A stretch of DNA of 64,000 nucleotides from Pseudomonas sp. v388. GTDB lineage: Bacteria > Pseudomonadota > Gammaproteobacteria > Pseudomonadales > Pseudomonadaceae. The notes beneath the pieces were generated by a model, which was not told the origin of the DNA, searched no databases, and was given only the letters and a program-made list of their open reading frames with translations. Positions within the stretch are counted from its first letter, which is position 1. Each line of letters begins with the position of its first letter. Below, in pieces: positions 19,551-30,366 of this stretch. The position numbers and the translations under genes are program-made. The stretch lies in the NCBI RefSeq assembly GCF_003935425.1, contig NZ_RHQN01000002.1, forward strand, positions 434,001 to 498,000, in the 5' to 3' direction.

Positions 19551-20819
19551 ATGTCAGATCTGAAAACTGCCGCGCTCGAATATCACGCCAATCCTCGTCC
19601 AGGGAAGCTGAGCGTAGAACTCACCAAGCCGACCGCAACCGCCCGTGACCTGGCGCTGGCCTACAGCCCCGGCGTTGCCGAGCCCGTGCGTGAAATCGCC
19701 CGTGATCCCGAGCTGGCCTACAAGTACACCGGCAAAGGCAACCTGGTAGCAGTTATTTCCGATGGCACCGCGATTCTGGGCCTTGGTGACCTGGGGCCTC
19801 TGGCGTCCAAGCCGGTCATGGAAGGCAAGGGCGTGCTGTTCAAGCGTTTCGCCGGTATCGATGTGTTCGATATCGAAGTCGATTCCGAAAGCCCGCAAGC
19901 CTTCATCGACACCGTCAAGCGCATTTCCATCACCTTCGGTGGCATCAACCTGGAAGACATCAAGGCGCCCGAGTGCTTTGAAATCGAGAAAGCGCTGATC
20001 GAACAGTGCGACATCCCGGTCTTCCACGATGACCAGCACGGTACCGCCATCGTCACCGCGGCCGGCATGATCAACGCGCTGGAAATCGTCGGCAAGTCCC
20101 TCGACACCGCCAAGATCGTTTGCCTGGGCGCTGGCGCCGCAGCCATCTCCTGCATGAAGTTGCTGGTGAGCATGGGCGCCAGGATCGAAAACATCTACAT
20201 GGTCGACCGTACCGGGGTGATCCACTCCGAGCGTACCGACCTGAACCAGTACAAGGCGGTGTTCGCTCATCCGACCGAGAAGCGCAGCCTGGCTGACGCA
20301 CTCGATGGTGCGGACGTGTTCGTCGGCCTGTCCGGCCCGAACCTGCTCAGCGCCGAAGGCCTGAAGACCATGGCCAAGGACCCGATCGTCTTTGCCTGCT
20401 CCAACCCTGATCCGGAAATCTCGCCGGAACTGGCGCACGCCACTCGCAGTGACGTGATCATGGCGACCGGCCGTTCGGACTACCCGAACCAGGTCAACAA
20501 TGTGCTGGGCTTCCCGTTCATCTTCCGTGGTGCTCTGGACGTTCGCGCCAAGCGCATTAACGAAGAGATGAAAATCGCTGCCGCCAACGCCCTGCGTGAA
20601 CTGGCCAAGCTGCCGGTTCCACAGGAAGTCAGCGACGCCTACGGCGGTATCAAGCTGGAATTCGGTCGTGAGTACATCATTCCGAAGCCAATGGACTCCC
20701 GCCTGCTCGGCCTGATCGCCGATGCGGTCGCCAAGGCAGCCATCGAGAGCGGCGTGGCTACCCTGCCGTATCCGAAGCACTACCCGCTGACCAGCGTGGA
20801 TGACGTGTTCAAAGGCTGA
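19551..20819 (+). CDS. maeB: MaeB, malic enzyme (short form)
   Basis: 422-residue oxidative malate decarboxylase giving pyruvate and NAD(P)H. It has an N-terminal malic domain ([10 protein letters not shown]..., metal/substrate motif [12 protein letters not shown] at ~160) and an NAD(P)-binding Rossmann domain ([11 protein letters not shown]). The protein ends after the Rossmann domain and lacks the C-terminal phosphotransacetylase-like domain of the ~760-residue enterobacterial MaeB. The ATG at 19551 (MSDLKTAAL) is preferred to the upstream ATG at 19491. It is followed by a strong terminator. Confidence 0.94.
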   Translation: MSDLKTAALEYHANPRPGKLSVELTKPTATARDLALAYSPGVAEPVREIARDPELAYKYTGKGNLVAVISDGTAILGLGDLGPLASKPVMEGKGVLFKRFAGIDVFDIEVDSESPQAFIDTVKRISITFGGINLEDIKAPECFEIEKALIEQCDIPVFHDDQHGTAIVTAAGMINALEIVGKSLDTAKIVCLGAGAAAISCMKLLVSMGARIENIYMVDRTGVIHSERTDLNQYKAVFAHPTEKRSLADALDGADVFVGLSGPNLLSAEGLKTMAKDPIVFACSNPDPEISPELAHATRSDVIMATGRSDYPNQVNNVLGFPFIFRGALDVRAKRINEEMKIAAANALRELAKLPVPQEVSDAYGGIKLEFGREYIIPKPMDSRLLGLIADAVAKAAIESGVATLPYPKHYPLTSVDDVFKG

Positions 20820-20840
20820 AGCCTGAACCCGTAAAACAAA

Positions 20841-20868
20841 ACGCCCCGACAATGTCGGGGCGTTTTTG
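20841..20868 (+). terminator. Intrinsic terminator of maeB
   Basis: ACGCCCCGAC (20841-20850), AAT loop, GTCGGGGCGT (20854-20863), then a T-run: a perfect 10-bp stem. Its A-rich left flank gives it some ability to work in both directions. Confidence 0.92.
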
Positions 20869-20898
20869 TTTGTGCAGGCTAAGCGCGGTTCAGTTATC

Positions 20899-21016
20899 TG
20901 TGGGAGGGAGCTTGCTCGCGACCTAAGCGCTGCGGTCTGTCAGAAAGACCGCATCACATTCGTCGCCAGCAAGCCGCCTCCCACAGGGATCGCAGTCTCT
21001 TGCTGGCGAAGGCGTC
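20899..21016. repeat. REP elements between convergent maeB and the PBP1A gene
   Basis: TGTGGGAGGGAGCTTGCTCG (20899 on), inverse CGCCAGCAAGCCGCCTCCCA (20964 on) and a half copy CTTGCTGGCGAAGGC (20999 on) fill the gap behind the maeB terminator. Confidence 0.8.
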
Positions 21017-21018
21017 AG

Positions 21019-23502
21019 TCAGAACAAATCGATCGGCGCCGATTCGTCTGCCGGCAGCGGGCTGCCTGGAGCGCTGCCGCCCAGTTCGTTCACGCTCGGT
21101 GGTGTGTCTTCGCTTTTGAACAGCTCGAAGAATGCATTGGGCGTGCTCGGCGTGGCGGCGCGGCCGCTGACCGGGTCTACCCGCAGGCTCAGGATGCCAT
21201 CGGGCTCCGGCTGCTGATGCGGCGGCTTGTCCTTGAGCGCAGCGCTCATGTAATCCATCCAGATCGGCAACGCTACCGTGCCGCCGAACTCGTGACGGCC
21301 CAGGCTTTCCGGCTGATCGAAACCGCTCCATACCGTGGTCACGTAATCGGCGTTGTAGCCGGAGAACCACGCGTCCTTGGACTCGTTGGTGGTACCGGTC
21401 TTGCCGGCGATGTCCGGGCGATTCATCGCCAATGCCCGGCGTCCGGTGCCGCGCTTGATCACGTCCTGCAACATGCTGTTGAGGATGAACGTGGTGCGGC
21501 TGTCGACGATACGTTCCGCCAGCAGTGGAATCTGCGGCTGAGCCAGGCCGCTGGCGGAAGTTGCCGTCAGGCCGGGCGCATCGTGCACCGCGAAGGTCGA
21601 AGTGTCGGGCGCCGGCTTGCTGTCGGTCTCCGGAACGCTCGGCGGGTTGGCGGCGAACAGGGTTTTGCCGTCACGGTCCTCGATGGTCTGGATCAGGTAG
21701 GAATTGACCTTGTAACCACCGTTGGCAAAGGCGCTCCAGCCAGTGGCGATCTCCATCGGCGTCAAGGTTGCGGTCCCCAGCGCCAGCGACAGGTTGCGCG
21801 GCAGGTCCTGCTTGGCGAAGCCGAATTTGCTGATGTAATCGATGGTGCTGTCGACGCCCAGCGCCTGGAGCAGGCGGATCGAAACCAGGTTGCGCGACTT
21901 GTACAGCGCTTCGCGCAGGCGGATCGGCCCAAGGAACGTATTGGTGTCGTTCTTCGGACGCCAGACCTTGTCCAGGTATTCGTCGACGAACACGATCGGC
22001 GCATCGTTGACCAGGCTCGACGCGGTGTAGCCGTTATCCAGTGCCGCGCTGTAAACGAACGGCTTGAAGCTCGACCCTGGCTGACGCTTGGCCTGCATGG
22101 CACGGTTGTAGTTGCTCTGCTCGAAAGCGAAGCCACCCACCAGGGCGCGGATGGCACCGTTGCGTGGGTCCAGCGAAACCAGCGCGCTCTGGGCGGCGGG
22201 AACCTGGCTGAACTTGAGCGTGGAATCGTCCTGGCGCAATACGCGGATCAGGTCGCCAACCTTGGCAACGTCGCCCGGCTGGCGCGGATTGGCGCCCATG
22301 CTGTTGGTGTTCAGGTAAGGCCGCGCCCACTTCATGCTGGCCCAGTCGACGGTTTCTTCCTGCTCGCCGTTGCGGGTCAGAACCCGGATGCCGGTCTTGT
22401 CGACCTGGGTCACGATGGCAGGTTCGAGGCCATTGATGGTTCGCTGCTTGGTCAGCTCCTGAACCCAGCCCGCACGGGTCATGCCCGGGAAGCGGCTTTC
22501 AGGTCCGCGATAGCCATGACGCTGGTCGTAATCCAGCAGGCCGCGGCGCACGGCGAGTTTGGCATGTTCCTGCAAATCGCTCGGAACGGTAGTGGTGACG
22601 CGGAACCCTTCGGTGTAGGCGTCGCTGCCGTAGCGGCCGACCATCTCGGCGCGCGCCATCTCGGCGATATACGGCGCGTCGACTTCCGGCGTCTGCACGT
22701 GATAGCTGGCGTTGAGCGGCTCGCTCAGGGCGGCCTGATAGGCGGTCTGGTCGATCTTGCCCAGCCGGTACATGCGGCCCAGGATCCAGTCGCGACGTTC
22801 CTTGGCCCGGGCCGGGTTGGCCAGCGGGTTGAAGCGCGACGGGGCCTTGGGCAGACCGGCGATCATCGCCATTTGTGCAAGGCTTACATCGCGAATCGAT
22901 TTGCCATAGTAGACTTGCGCCGCAGCCTCGATACCGTAGGCCCGGTTGCCGAGGTAGATCTTGTTCACGTACAGCTCGAGGATCTCGTCCTTGGTCAGCT
23001 GACGTTCGATCTGCAAGGCCAGCAGGATCTCGGTAGTCTTGCGTGAGAAGCTTCTTTCGCTGGTCAGGAAAAAGTTCTTCGCCACCTGCATGGTGATGGT
23101 GCTGCCGCCCGACTGAATATGGCCGCTCTTGACCAGTTGGGTCGCGGCGCGCATCAGGCTGCTGGGATCGACGCCATAATGATTGGCGAAATTGTCGTCT
23201 TCTGCCGATAACAGGGCGTTGATGAAATTGGGCGGGATTTCGGCGAAGCGGATCGGGGTGCGGCGCATCTCGCCGAATTCGGCGATCAGCTTGCCGTCGC
23301 TGCTGTAGACGCGCAGCGGGATCTGAAGCTGGATACTCCGCAGGGCTTCGACGGAGGGCAGGTTGGGGCTCAGATAGAGGAAGGCGCCACTCAGGCCGAG
23401 CAACAGTGCGCAGAAGACTGCTACAAGAGACCACCACAGAAATTTCAGCAGGCGTATCAAGGCTTTTGGATTTCCAGAAAAAGATGGGTTGAGCGCAGGC
23501 AT
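21019..23502 (-). CDS. mrcA: Penicillin-binding protein 1A (bifunctional peptidoglycan synthase)
   Basis: 827-residue class A PBP. A single membrane anchor lies at ~18-44. The GT51 glycosyltransferase domain follows with catalytic Glu101 (AEDDNF) and the GGSTITMQ motif. An OB-like insert lies at ~300-420, then the transpeptidase domain with SxxK nucleophile Ser477-Lys480, SxN Ser536-Asn538 and KTGTT. The last ~70 residues are low-complexity. The gene (also called ponA) is divergent from pilM, its normal position in Pseudomonas. Confidence 0.97.
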   Translation of the reverse strand: MPALNPSFSGNPKALIRLLKFLWWSLVAVFCALLLGLSGAFLYLSPNLPSVEALRSIQLQIPLRVYSSDGKLIAEFGEMRRTPIRFAEIPPNFINALLSAEDDNFANHYGVDPSSLMRAATQLVKSGHIQSGGSTITMQVAKNFFLTSERSFSRKTTEILLALQIERQLTKDEILELYVNKIYLGNRAYGIEAAAQVYYGKSIRDVSLAQMAMIAGLPKAPSRFNPLANPARAKERRDWILGRMYRLGKIDQTAYQAALSEPLNASYHVQTPEVDAPYIAEMARAEMVGRYGSDAYTEGFRVTTTVPSDLQEHAKLAVRRGLLDYDQRHGYRGPESRFPGMTRAGWVQELTKQRTINGLEPAIVTQVDKTGIRVLTRNGEQEETVDWASMKWARPYLNTNSMGANPRQPGDVAKVGDLIRVLRQDDSTLKFSQVPAAQSALVSLDPRNGAIRALVGGFAFEQSNYNRAMQAKRQPGSSFKPFVYSAALDNGYTASSLVNDAPIVFVDEYLDKVWRPKNDTNTFLGPIRLREALYKSRNLVSIRLLQALGVDSTIDYISKFGFAKQDLPRNLSLALGTATLTPMEIATGWSAFANGGYKVNSYLIQTIEDRDGKTLFAANPPSVPETDSKPAPDTSTFAVHDAPGLTATSASGLAQPQIPLLAERIVDSRTTFILNSMLQDVIKRGTGRRALAMNRPDIAGKTGTTNESKDAWFSGYNADYVTTVWSGFDQPESLGRHEFGGTVALPIWMDYMSAALKDKPPHQQPEPDGILSLRVDPVSGRAATPSTPNAFFELFKSEDTPPSVNELGGSAPGSPLPADESAPIDLF

Positions 23503-23637
23503 TTACAAATGAACACGCCTTGAAGCTTTGGCAAAAGAAAAAAACGCTGGGCATTATAAGCATTTTTCGTCCCGACGCGTGATTTGCGCTACTGTCAAGG
23601 CTGCCGACACCGGTGCTGACACGAAATAACTCCGTAA

Positions 23638-24728
<1,091 letters not shown>

Positions 24729-24729
<1 letters not shown>

Positions 24730-25298
24730 TGGCCCGGATCAACTTATTACCGTGGCGCGAAGAGCTTCGCGAAGAGCGCAAGAAACGCTTCCTGACCGCG
24801 CTGGTCGGCGTCCTGCTGCTATCGGCAGGCACGCTGTTTCTGGTGGATCGCTTCATCAGCAACGCGATTACCCACCAGGACGAGCGCAACGCCTTCCTGC
24901 AAAAGGAAATCGTCCAGCTGGATATCCGCATCAAGGAAATCAGCGACCTGCGCGCACGTCGCAAGCAGTTGCTGGAGCGCATGAAGATCATCCAGGACTT
25001 GCAAGGCAACCGTCCGATCATCGGCCGGGTGTTCGACCAACTGGCGCGGACCCTGCCCGACGGCGTGTATTTCTCCGACGTGAAGATGACCGAGAAGGTC
25101 ATTGCGATCAGCGGTGTCTCCGAATCCAACAACCGGGTTTCCGACCTGATGCGTAACCTGGATGCGTCCGACTGGCTGGAAGCGCCGAGTCTTACCGAGG
25201 TCAAGGCAGCGACGGCCGGCGCCGTGGATCAGGCCAACGTGTTTCAGTTGACCGTGCGTCAGACCCAGCCTGTCGTCGATGAAGGAGCCAAGCCATGA
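24729..25298 (+). CDS. pilN: PilN, type IV pilus alignment protein
   Basis: 189-residue bitopic inner-membrane protein. The N-terminal ARINLLPWRE motif binds PilM. It is followed by a transmembrane helix at ~22-45, a coiled coil (~50-90) and a periplasmic ferredoxin-like domain that pairs with PilO. The stop overlaps the pilO start by four bases. Confidence 0.96.
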
Positions 25299-25918
25299 AC
25301 CTGACCGAATGGCTCGAAGGGCTTCGCAAAGTCGATCTGAACGAACTGGACATCAACAACGTAGGCTCATGGCCGGCTGCGGTGAAAGTCATTTCCGGCG
25401 TGCTGGTCATGGTGCTGGTGTTCGCCCTGGGTTACTTCTTTTTCATCCAGGATCTGGAAGCGCAGCTGGACACCGCCCGGGCCAACGAAGTCGCGCTCAA
25501 GGAGCAGTTTTCCAGCAAGGCGTTCCAGGCCGCCAACCTGGAAGCGTACAAGAAGCAGATGCAGGAAATGGAAGACACCTTCGGCGCGTTGTTGCGGCAG
25601 CTGCCCAGCGACACCGAAGTACCGGGCCTTCTGGAAGACATCACCCGCACCGGCCTGGGCAGCGGTCTTGAGTTCGAGGAAATCAAGCTGCTGCCCGAAG
25701 AGGCCCAGCAGTTCTACATCGAACTGCCGATCCAGATCACGGTGGTGGGCGGTTATCACGACCTGGCGACCTTCGCCAGCGGCGTTGCCAGCCTGCCGCG
25801 GATCGTCACGCTGCACGATTTCGAGATCAAGCCGATCGATCCCAAGGCGCCGGCCAGGTTACGCATGAGCATTCTGGCCAAGACCTACCGCTACAACGAT
25901 GAAGGGCTCAAGAAATGA
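25295..25918 (+). CDS. pilO: PilO, type IV pilus alignment protein
   Basis: 207-residue bitopic protein with a cytoplasmic N-terminus, a transmembrane helix at ~30-50, a coiled coil and a periplasmic ferredoxin-like fold. It dimerises with PilN and contacts PilP to bridge inner and outer membranes. It overlaps both neighbours by four bases (ATGA), so the pil genes are translationally coupled. Confidence 0.96.
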   Translation: MNLTEWLEGLRKVDLNELDINNVGSWPAAVKVISGVLVMVLVFALGYFFFIQDLEAQLDTARANEVALKEQFSSKAFQAANLEAYKKQMQEMEDTFGALLRQLPSDTEVPGLLEDITRTGLGSGLEFEEIKLLPEEAQQFYIELPIQITVVGGYHDLATFASGVASLPRIVTLHDFEIKPIDPKAPARLRMSILAKTYRYNDEGLKK

Positions 25919-26442
25919 GGTTGGCGCGAGTGTTGTGCGTCAGTGTGATGCTGATCGGTCTGGCGGGCTGCGACGGGGACAAGGAGTTCTCGGACCTGAG
26001 CACCTTCATGGAAGAAGTGCGGGCGCGGCCTGTCGGTACCATCGAGGCGCTTCCCAAGTTCTGGTCCTACGAGGCGTTCACTTACAACGCGGCCTCGTTG
26101 CGCAGCCCGTTCCAGCCGCCGATCAAGATCGACCTGCAGAATCGTCAGAAGGGGTCGCGGCTGGTGGCGCCGGACGAGAACCGGGTCAAACAGTTTCTCG
26201 AAGGCTTCAACATCGAAACCTTCGAGATGGTCGGTACCATCGGCAACGGCTCGGGTACATTCGCGCTGTTGCGCGGAGCCGGAGGAGTGCATCGCGTGAA
26301 GGTCGGTGATTATCTGGGACGCAACAACGGTCGAATAGTGTCGGTCAGCGATGGGCAGGTCGATGTCATTGAAATTGTTCCTGATGGAGAGGGGGCCTGG
26401 CTGGAAAGGCCGCGCAGTATCGCTCTCAAAGAACGCTCATGA
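25915..26442 (+). CDS. pilP: PilP, type IV pilus lipoprotein
   Basis: 175-residue inner-membrane lipoprotein. The signal peptide ends in the lipobox LAGC with lipidated Cys19. An unstructured stretch that binds PilNO follows, and a C-terminal beta domain (~90-165, KVGDYLGRNNGRIVSV) that contacts the PilQ secretin. The stop overlaps the pilQ start. Confidence 0.96.
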   Translation: MRLARVLCVSVMLIGLAGCDGDKEFSDLSTFMEEVRARPVGTIEALPKFWSYEAFTYNAASLRSPFQPPIKIDLQNRQKGSRLVAPDENRVKQFLEGFNIETFEMVGTIGNGSGTFALLRGAGGVHRVKVGDYLGRNNGRIVSVSDGQVDVIEIVPDGEGAWLERPRSIALKERS

Positions 26443-28601
26443 AGTGGGCAAGGCCAAGCATGCTTAACACCGCAAAACGGAAACTGACCATGACCAGGAT
26501 TCTCTCGATCATCGGCGCATCGCTATGGATAGCGATGACCTCGCCGGTTCTGCAGGCCGCCAACCTCAAGACGCTGGATGTCGCTGCGCTGCCGGGCGAC
26601 CGGATCGAGCTCAAACTGTCGTTCGATTCGCCGGTTCCGGCGCCGCGCGGCTACACCACTCAGGAGCCTGCGCGCATCGCGCTGGACCTGCCGGGCGTGA
26701 CCAGCCAGCTGGCGACTCGCAGCCGCGAGCTGGGCACCGGCAATGCGCGCAGCGTCGTGGTCGTCCAGGCGCAGGACCGGACCCGCATCATTATCAACAT
26801 GACCACGCTGTCGGCCTACAGCACTCGGGTCGAAGGCAACAATCTGTTCGTGGTCGTCGGGCAGGGCGCCGCCGCGGCGCAAGCGTCCCAGCCAAGCACG
26901 GCAATGGGCGCGCCACGGATTGCCACGCCGGTTCCGGCACCTGCACCGAGCCAGGCCAGGCCGTTCGTACCGGCCGGCGTCAAGGCGATCCGGAATGTCG
27001 ATTTTCAGCGTGGCGAGCTGGGTGAAGGCAATGTCGTCATCGAGCTGAGCAATCCCGGCATCGCGCCGGATATCCAGGAGCAGGGCGGCAAGATTCGCGT
27101 CGACTTCGCCAAGACCACGCTGCCGGACCCGTTGCGGGTGCGTCTGGATGTGAAGGATTTCGCCACACCTGTGCAGTTCGTCAACGCCACGACCGTCGGT
27201 GACAAGACCAGTATCACCATCGAACCGTCCGGCGCGTTCGATTACTCGGCGTTCCAGACCGAGAACAAACTGACCATCAGTGTGCGCCCGCTCACCAATG
27301 AAGACCTGGATCGCCGCGCGGCGGACAAGCCGGTGTACACCGGCGAGAAGCTGTCGCTCAATTTCCAGGACATCGATGTGCGTTCGGTGCTGCAGCTGAT
27401 CGCCGACTTCACCAACCTCAATCTGGTGGCCAGCGACACGGTCCAGGGCGGCATTACGTTGCGCCTGCAGAACGTGCCCTGGGACCAGGCACTGGATCTG
27501 GTGCTCAAGACCAAGGGGCTGGACAAGCGCAAGATCGGCAACGTGTTGCTGGTAGCGCCGGCGGATGAAATTGCCGCCCGCGAGCGTCAGGAACTGGAGT
27601 CGCTCAAGCAGATCGCCGAGCTGGCGCCGCTGCGCCGCGAGCTGTTGCAGGTCAACTACGCCAAGGCCGCCGACATTGCCAAGCTGTTCCAGTCGGTGAC
27701 CAGTGCCGAGTCCAAGACCGATGAGCGCGGTTCGATCACGGTCGACGACCGGACCAACAACATCATTGCCTATCAGACCCAGGATCGCCTCGACGAGCTG
27801 CGCCGTATCGTTTCACAGCTGGATATTCCGGTACGCCAGGTGATGATCGAAGCGCGGATCGTCGAAGCCAACGTCGACTATGACAAGCAGCTCGGCGTTC
27901 GCTGGGGCGGCCGTACCAACCTCAAGGGCAGCAGCAACTGGAGTGCCGGCGGTCTGGATGACAACGGCGACGAAGCGGGCAACGACGGCAACAGCCTGGG
28001 ACCGAACATTCCATTCGTGGATCTGGGCGCCGCGGACGCGACATCGGGCATCGGCCTGGGTTTCGTGACCAACAACACCCTGCTGGACCTGGAACTGAGC
28101 GCGATGGAGAAAACCGGTAACGGTGAAATCGTCTCGCAACCCAAGGTGGTCACTTCCGACAAGGAAACCGCCAAGATCCTCAAGGGCACTGAAGTGCCTT
28201 ACCAGGAATCCAGCTCCAGCGGCGCCACCACCGTGACCTTCAAGGAAGCGGCCCTGTCGCTGGAAGTCACGCCGCAGATCACGCCGGACAACCGGGTGAT
28301 CATGGAGGTGAAGGTCACCAAGGATGCGCCCGATTATCTCAACGCCGTGCTGGGCCAGCCGCCGATCAGCAAAAATGAAGTCAACGCCAAGGTGCTGGTG
28401 GCCGATGGCGAGACTATCGTGATAGGGGGCGTGTTCTCCAACACACAAAGTAAAGTTGTCGATAAAGTGCCATTTCTCGGCGATGTGCCGTATGTTGGCC
28501 GCCTTTTCCGGCGTGACGTGGTCTCAGAAACCAAATCCGAGCTGCTGGTGTTTCTGACTCCGCGTATCATGAACAACCAGGCGATTGCGGTGAGTCGTTG
28601 A
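26439..28601 (+). CDS. pilQ: PilQ, type IV pilus secretin
   Basis: Up to 720 residues; outer-membrane secretin through which the pilus passes. It has a signal peptide, two AMIN domains (~40-150 and ~180-290), an STN/N0 domain ([20 protein letters not shown]), N1 ([19 protein letters not shown]) and a C-terminal secretin domain ([19 protein letters not shown] ... [14 protein letters not shown]). The ATG at 26439 overlaps the pilP stop, but the signal peptide could equally start at the ATG at 26490 (MTRILSIIG). P. aeruginosa PilQ is 714 residues. Confidence 0.95.
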   Translation: MKWARPSMLNTAKRKLTMTRILSIIGASLWIAMTSPVLQAANLKTLDVAALPGDRIELKLSFDSPVPAPRGYTTQEPARIALDLPGVTSQLATRSRELGTGNARSVVVVQAQDRTRIIINMTTLSAYSTRVEGNNLFVVVGQGAAAAQASQPSTAMGAPRIATPVPAPAPSQARPFVPAGVKAIRNVDFQRGELGEGNVVIELSNPGIAPDIQEQGGKIRVDFAKTTLPDPLRVRLDVKDFATPVQFVNATTVGDKTSITIEPSGAFDYSAFQTENKLTISVRPLTNEDLDRRAADKPVYTGEKLSLNFQDIDVRSVLQLIADFTNLNLVASDTVQGGITLRLQNVPWDQALDLVLKTKGLDKRKIGNVLLVAPADEIAARERQELESLKQIAELAPLRRELLQVNYAKAADIAKLFQSVTSAESKTDERGSITVDDRTNNIIAYQTQDRLDELRRIVSQLDIPVRQVMIEARIVEANVDYDKQLGVRWGGRTNLKGSSNWSAGGLDDNGDEAGNDGNSLGPNIPFVDLGAADATSGIGLGFVTNNTLLDLELSAMEKTGNGEIVSQPKVVTSDKETAKILKGTEVPYQESSSSGATTVTFKEAALSLEVTPQITPDNRVIMEVKVTKDAPDYLNAVLGQPPISKNEVNAKVLVADGETIVIGGVFSNTQSKVVDKVPFLGDVPYVGRLFRRDVVSETKSELLVFLTPRIMNNQAIAVSR

Positions 28602-28605
28602 TTCT

Positions 28606-29124
28606 GTGCGAAATTTAATACTCGTAGGGCCGATGGGTGCAGGCAAAAGCACCATCGGCCGTTTGCTTGCCAAAGAGCTGCGGCTGCCTTTCAAGGATTC
28701 CGACAAGGAAATCGAATTGCGGACCGGCGCCAATATCCCCTGGATCTTCGACAAGGAAGGAGAGCCGGGCTTTCGCGACCGTGAGCAGGCGATGATCGCC
28801 GAGCTGTGCGAGTCCGACGGCGTGGTGCTGGCGACCGGCGGCGGTGCCGTCATGCGCAGCGAAAACCGGCGTGCGTTGCACGCAGGCGGGCGCGTGGTCT
28901 ATCTGCATGCATCGGTCGAGCAGCAGGTCGGGCGCACCGCGCGGGACCGTAATCGACCGCTGTTGCGCACGGCGGACCCGGCCAAGGTGCTGAGCGAACT
29001 GCTGGCGATTCGCGACCCGCTGTACCGGGAAATCGCCGATCTGATCATCGAAACCGATGAGCGGCCGCCGCGAATGGTGGTGCTCGACATCCTGGCTCTG
29101 CTGGCGCAGCTTCCTCCCCGTTAA
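28606..29124 (+). CDS. aroK: AroK, shikimate kinase
   Basis: 172-residue P-loop kinase for the fifth step of the shikimate pathway (shikimate to shikimate-3-phosphate). Walker [10 protein letters not shown] lies at residues 8-16, followed by DSDKEIE (shikimate-binding Asp), GEPGFRDRE and GGGAVM, and a lid with RDRNRPLL. The start is GTG at 28606, only four bases after the pilQ stop. It is coupled with aroB, the previous pathway gene, downstream. Confidence 0.97.
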   Translation: MRNLILVGPMGAGKSTIGRLLAKELRLPFKDSDKEIELRTGANIPWIFDKEGEPGFRDREQAMIAELCESDGVVLATGGGAVMRSENRRALHAGGRVVYLHASVEQQVGRTARDRNRPLLRTADPAKVLSELLAIRDPLYREIADLIIETDERPPRMVVLDILALLAQLPPR

Positions 29125-29252
29125 AGCGCAGACAAAAATGCGTTATCCTCGGCGACCAATAAAATAACGACGGCTTGCGGCTTTGGCCTGTGGCCGTCCT
29201 GGCGCATGAAAATCCTGCGTCAGTGCCCAATCGGTAATCAATGTGGGGACAC

Positions 29253-30356
29253 ATGCAGACACTTAAGGTCGAGCTTGGTGAGCGTAGCTACCCGATCCAT
29301 ATTGGCGAAGGCCTGCTGGATCGTCCCGAACTCCTGACCCCGCACATCGTTGGGCGGCAGGTGGCGATCGTTTCCAACACGACAGTGGCGCCGCTGTATC
29401 TTGAGCGGTTGACCCGCACCCTGGCCGGCTACAACGTGCTGCCCATCGTGTTGCCCGATGGCGAGGCGTTCAAGAACTGGGAAACCCTGCAAACCATTTT
29501 CGACGGCTTGCTGACGGCCCGGCATGATCGCCGCACCACCGTGATCGCTCTGGGCGGCGGTGTGATCGGCGACATGGCCGGCTTTGCCGCCGCGTGCTAC
29601 CAGCGTGGCGTCAATTTCATCCAGATCCCGACCACTCTGCTGTCCCAGGTCGATTCGTCGGTGGGCGGCAAGACCGGCATCAATCACCCGCTGGGCAAGA
29701 ACATGGTGGGGGCGTTCTATCAGCCGGGCGTCGTGCTCATCGACACCACCACGCTCAATACCCTGCCCGAGCGTGAGCTGTCCGCCGGACTGGCCGAGGT
29801 GATCAAGTACGGGCTGATCTGCGACGAGCCGTTCCTGACCTGGCTCGAAGAACATGTCGAGCAGTTGCGCGGGCTGGACCAGGCGGCACTGACCGAGGCC
29901 ATCGAGCGCTCCTGCGCTGCCAAGGCGCTGGTGGTCGGTGCCGACGAGCGTGAGTCCGGAGTGCGGGCGACACTGAATCTGGGGCACACGTTCGGCCACG
30001 CCATCGAGACGCACATGGGATATGGTGTCTGGCTGCACGGCGAGGCAGTTGCCGCCGGCACGGTCATGGCCCTGGAAATGTCCCAGCGCCTGGGCTGGAT
30101 CACCTCTGACGAGCGTGACCGTGGCATTCGCCTGTTGCAGCGCGCCGGCCTACCGGTGGTGCCGCCTCAGGACATGACGCAGGACAATTTCCTCGAACAC
30201 ATGGCGATCGACAAGAAAGTCATCGACGGACGTCTGCGGCTGGTGCTCCTGCGCCGGCTGGGCGAAGCGGTTATCACGGACGATTATCCAAAAGAAGTAC
30301 TACAGGCCACCCTGGTTGCGGACTACCGCGCCCTGGTGGATCAGCTTAGAGGTTAA
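29253..30356 (+). CDS. aroB: AroB, 3-dehydroquinate synthase
   Basis: 367-residue NAD- and metal-dependent lyase for the second step of the shikimate pathway. Motifs seen are [24 protein letters not shown], the metal ligands in [23 protein letters not shown] and LHGEAVAAG. The ATG at 29253 ([15 protein letters not shown]), with GGGGA before it, matches the family. The ATG at 29241 adds four residues. It lies 128 bases after aroK and 10 before damX. Confidence 0.97.
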   Translation: MQTLKVELGERSYPIHIGEGLLDRPELLTPHIVGRQVAIVSNTTVAPLYLERLTRTLAGYNVLPIVLPDGEAFKNWETLQTIFDGLLTARHDRRTTVIALGGGVIGDMAGFAAACYQRGVNFIQIPTTLLSQVDSSVGGKTGINHPLGKNMVGAFYQPGVVLIDTTTLNTLPERELSAGLAEVIKYGLICDEPFLTWLEEHVEQLRGLDQAALTEAIERSCAAKALVVGADERESGVRATLNLGHTFGHAIETHMGYGVWLHGEAVAAGTVMALEMSQRLGWITSDERDRGIRLLQRAGLPVVPPQDMTQDNFLEHMAIDKKVIDGRLRLVLLRRLGEAVITDDYPKEVLQATLVADYRALVDQLRG

Positions 30357-30366
30357 CGGAAAACCC

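Noticed and set aside
20866-23046. 726-codon open frame antisense to the PBP1A gene
   Set aside because: It is covered by a complete class A PBP on the other strand. Its Arg/Gly/Ala/Val-rich translation is typical of a shadow frame.
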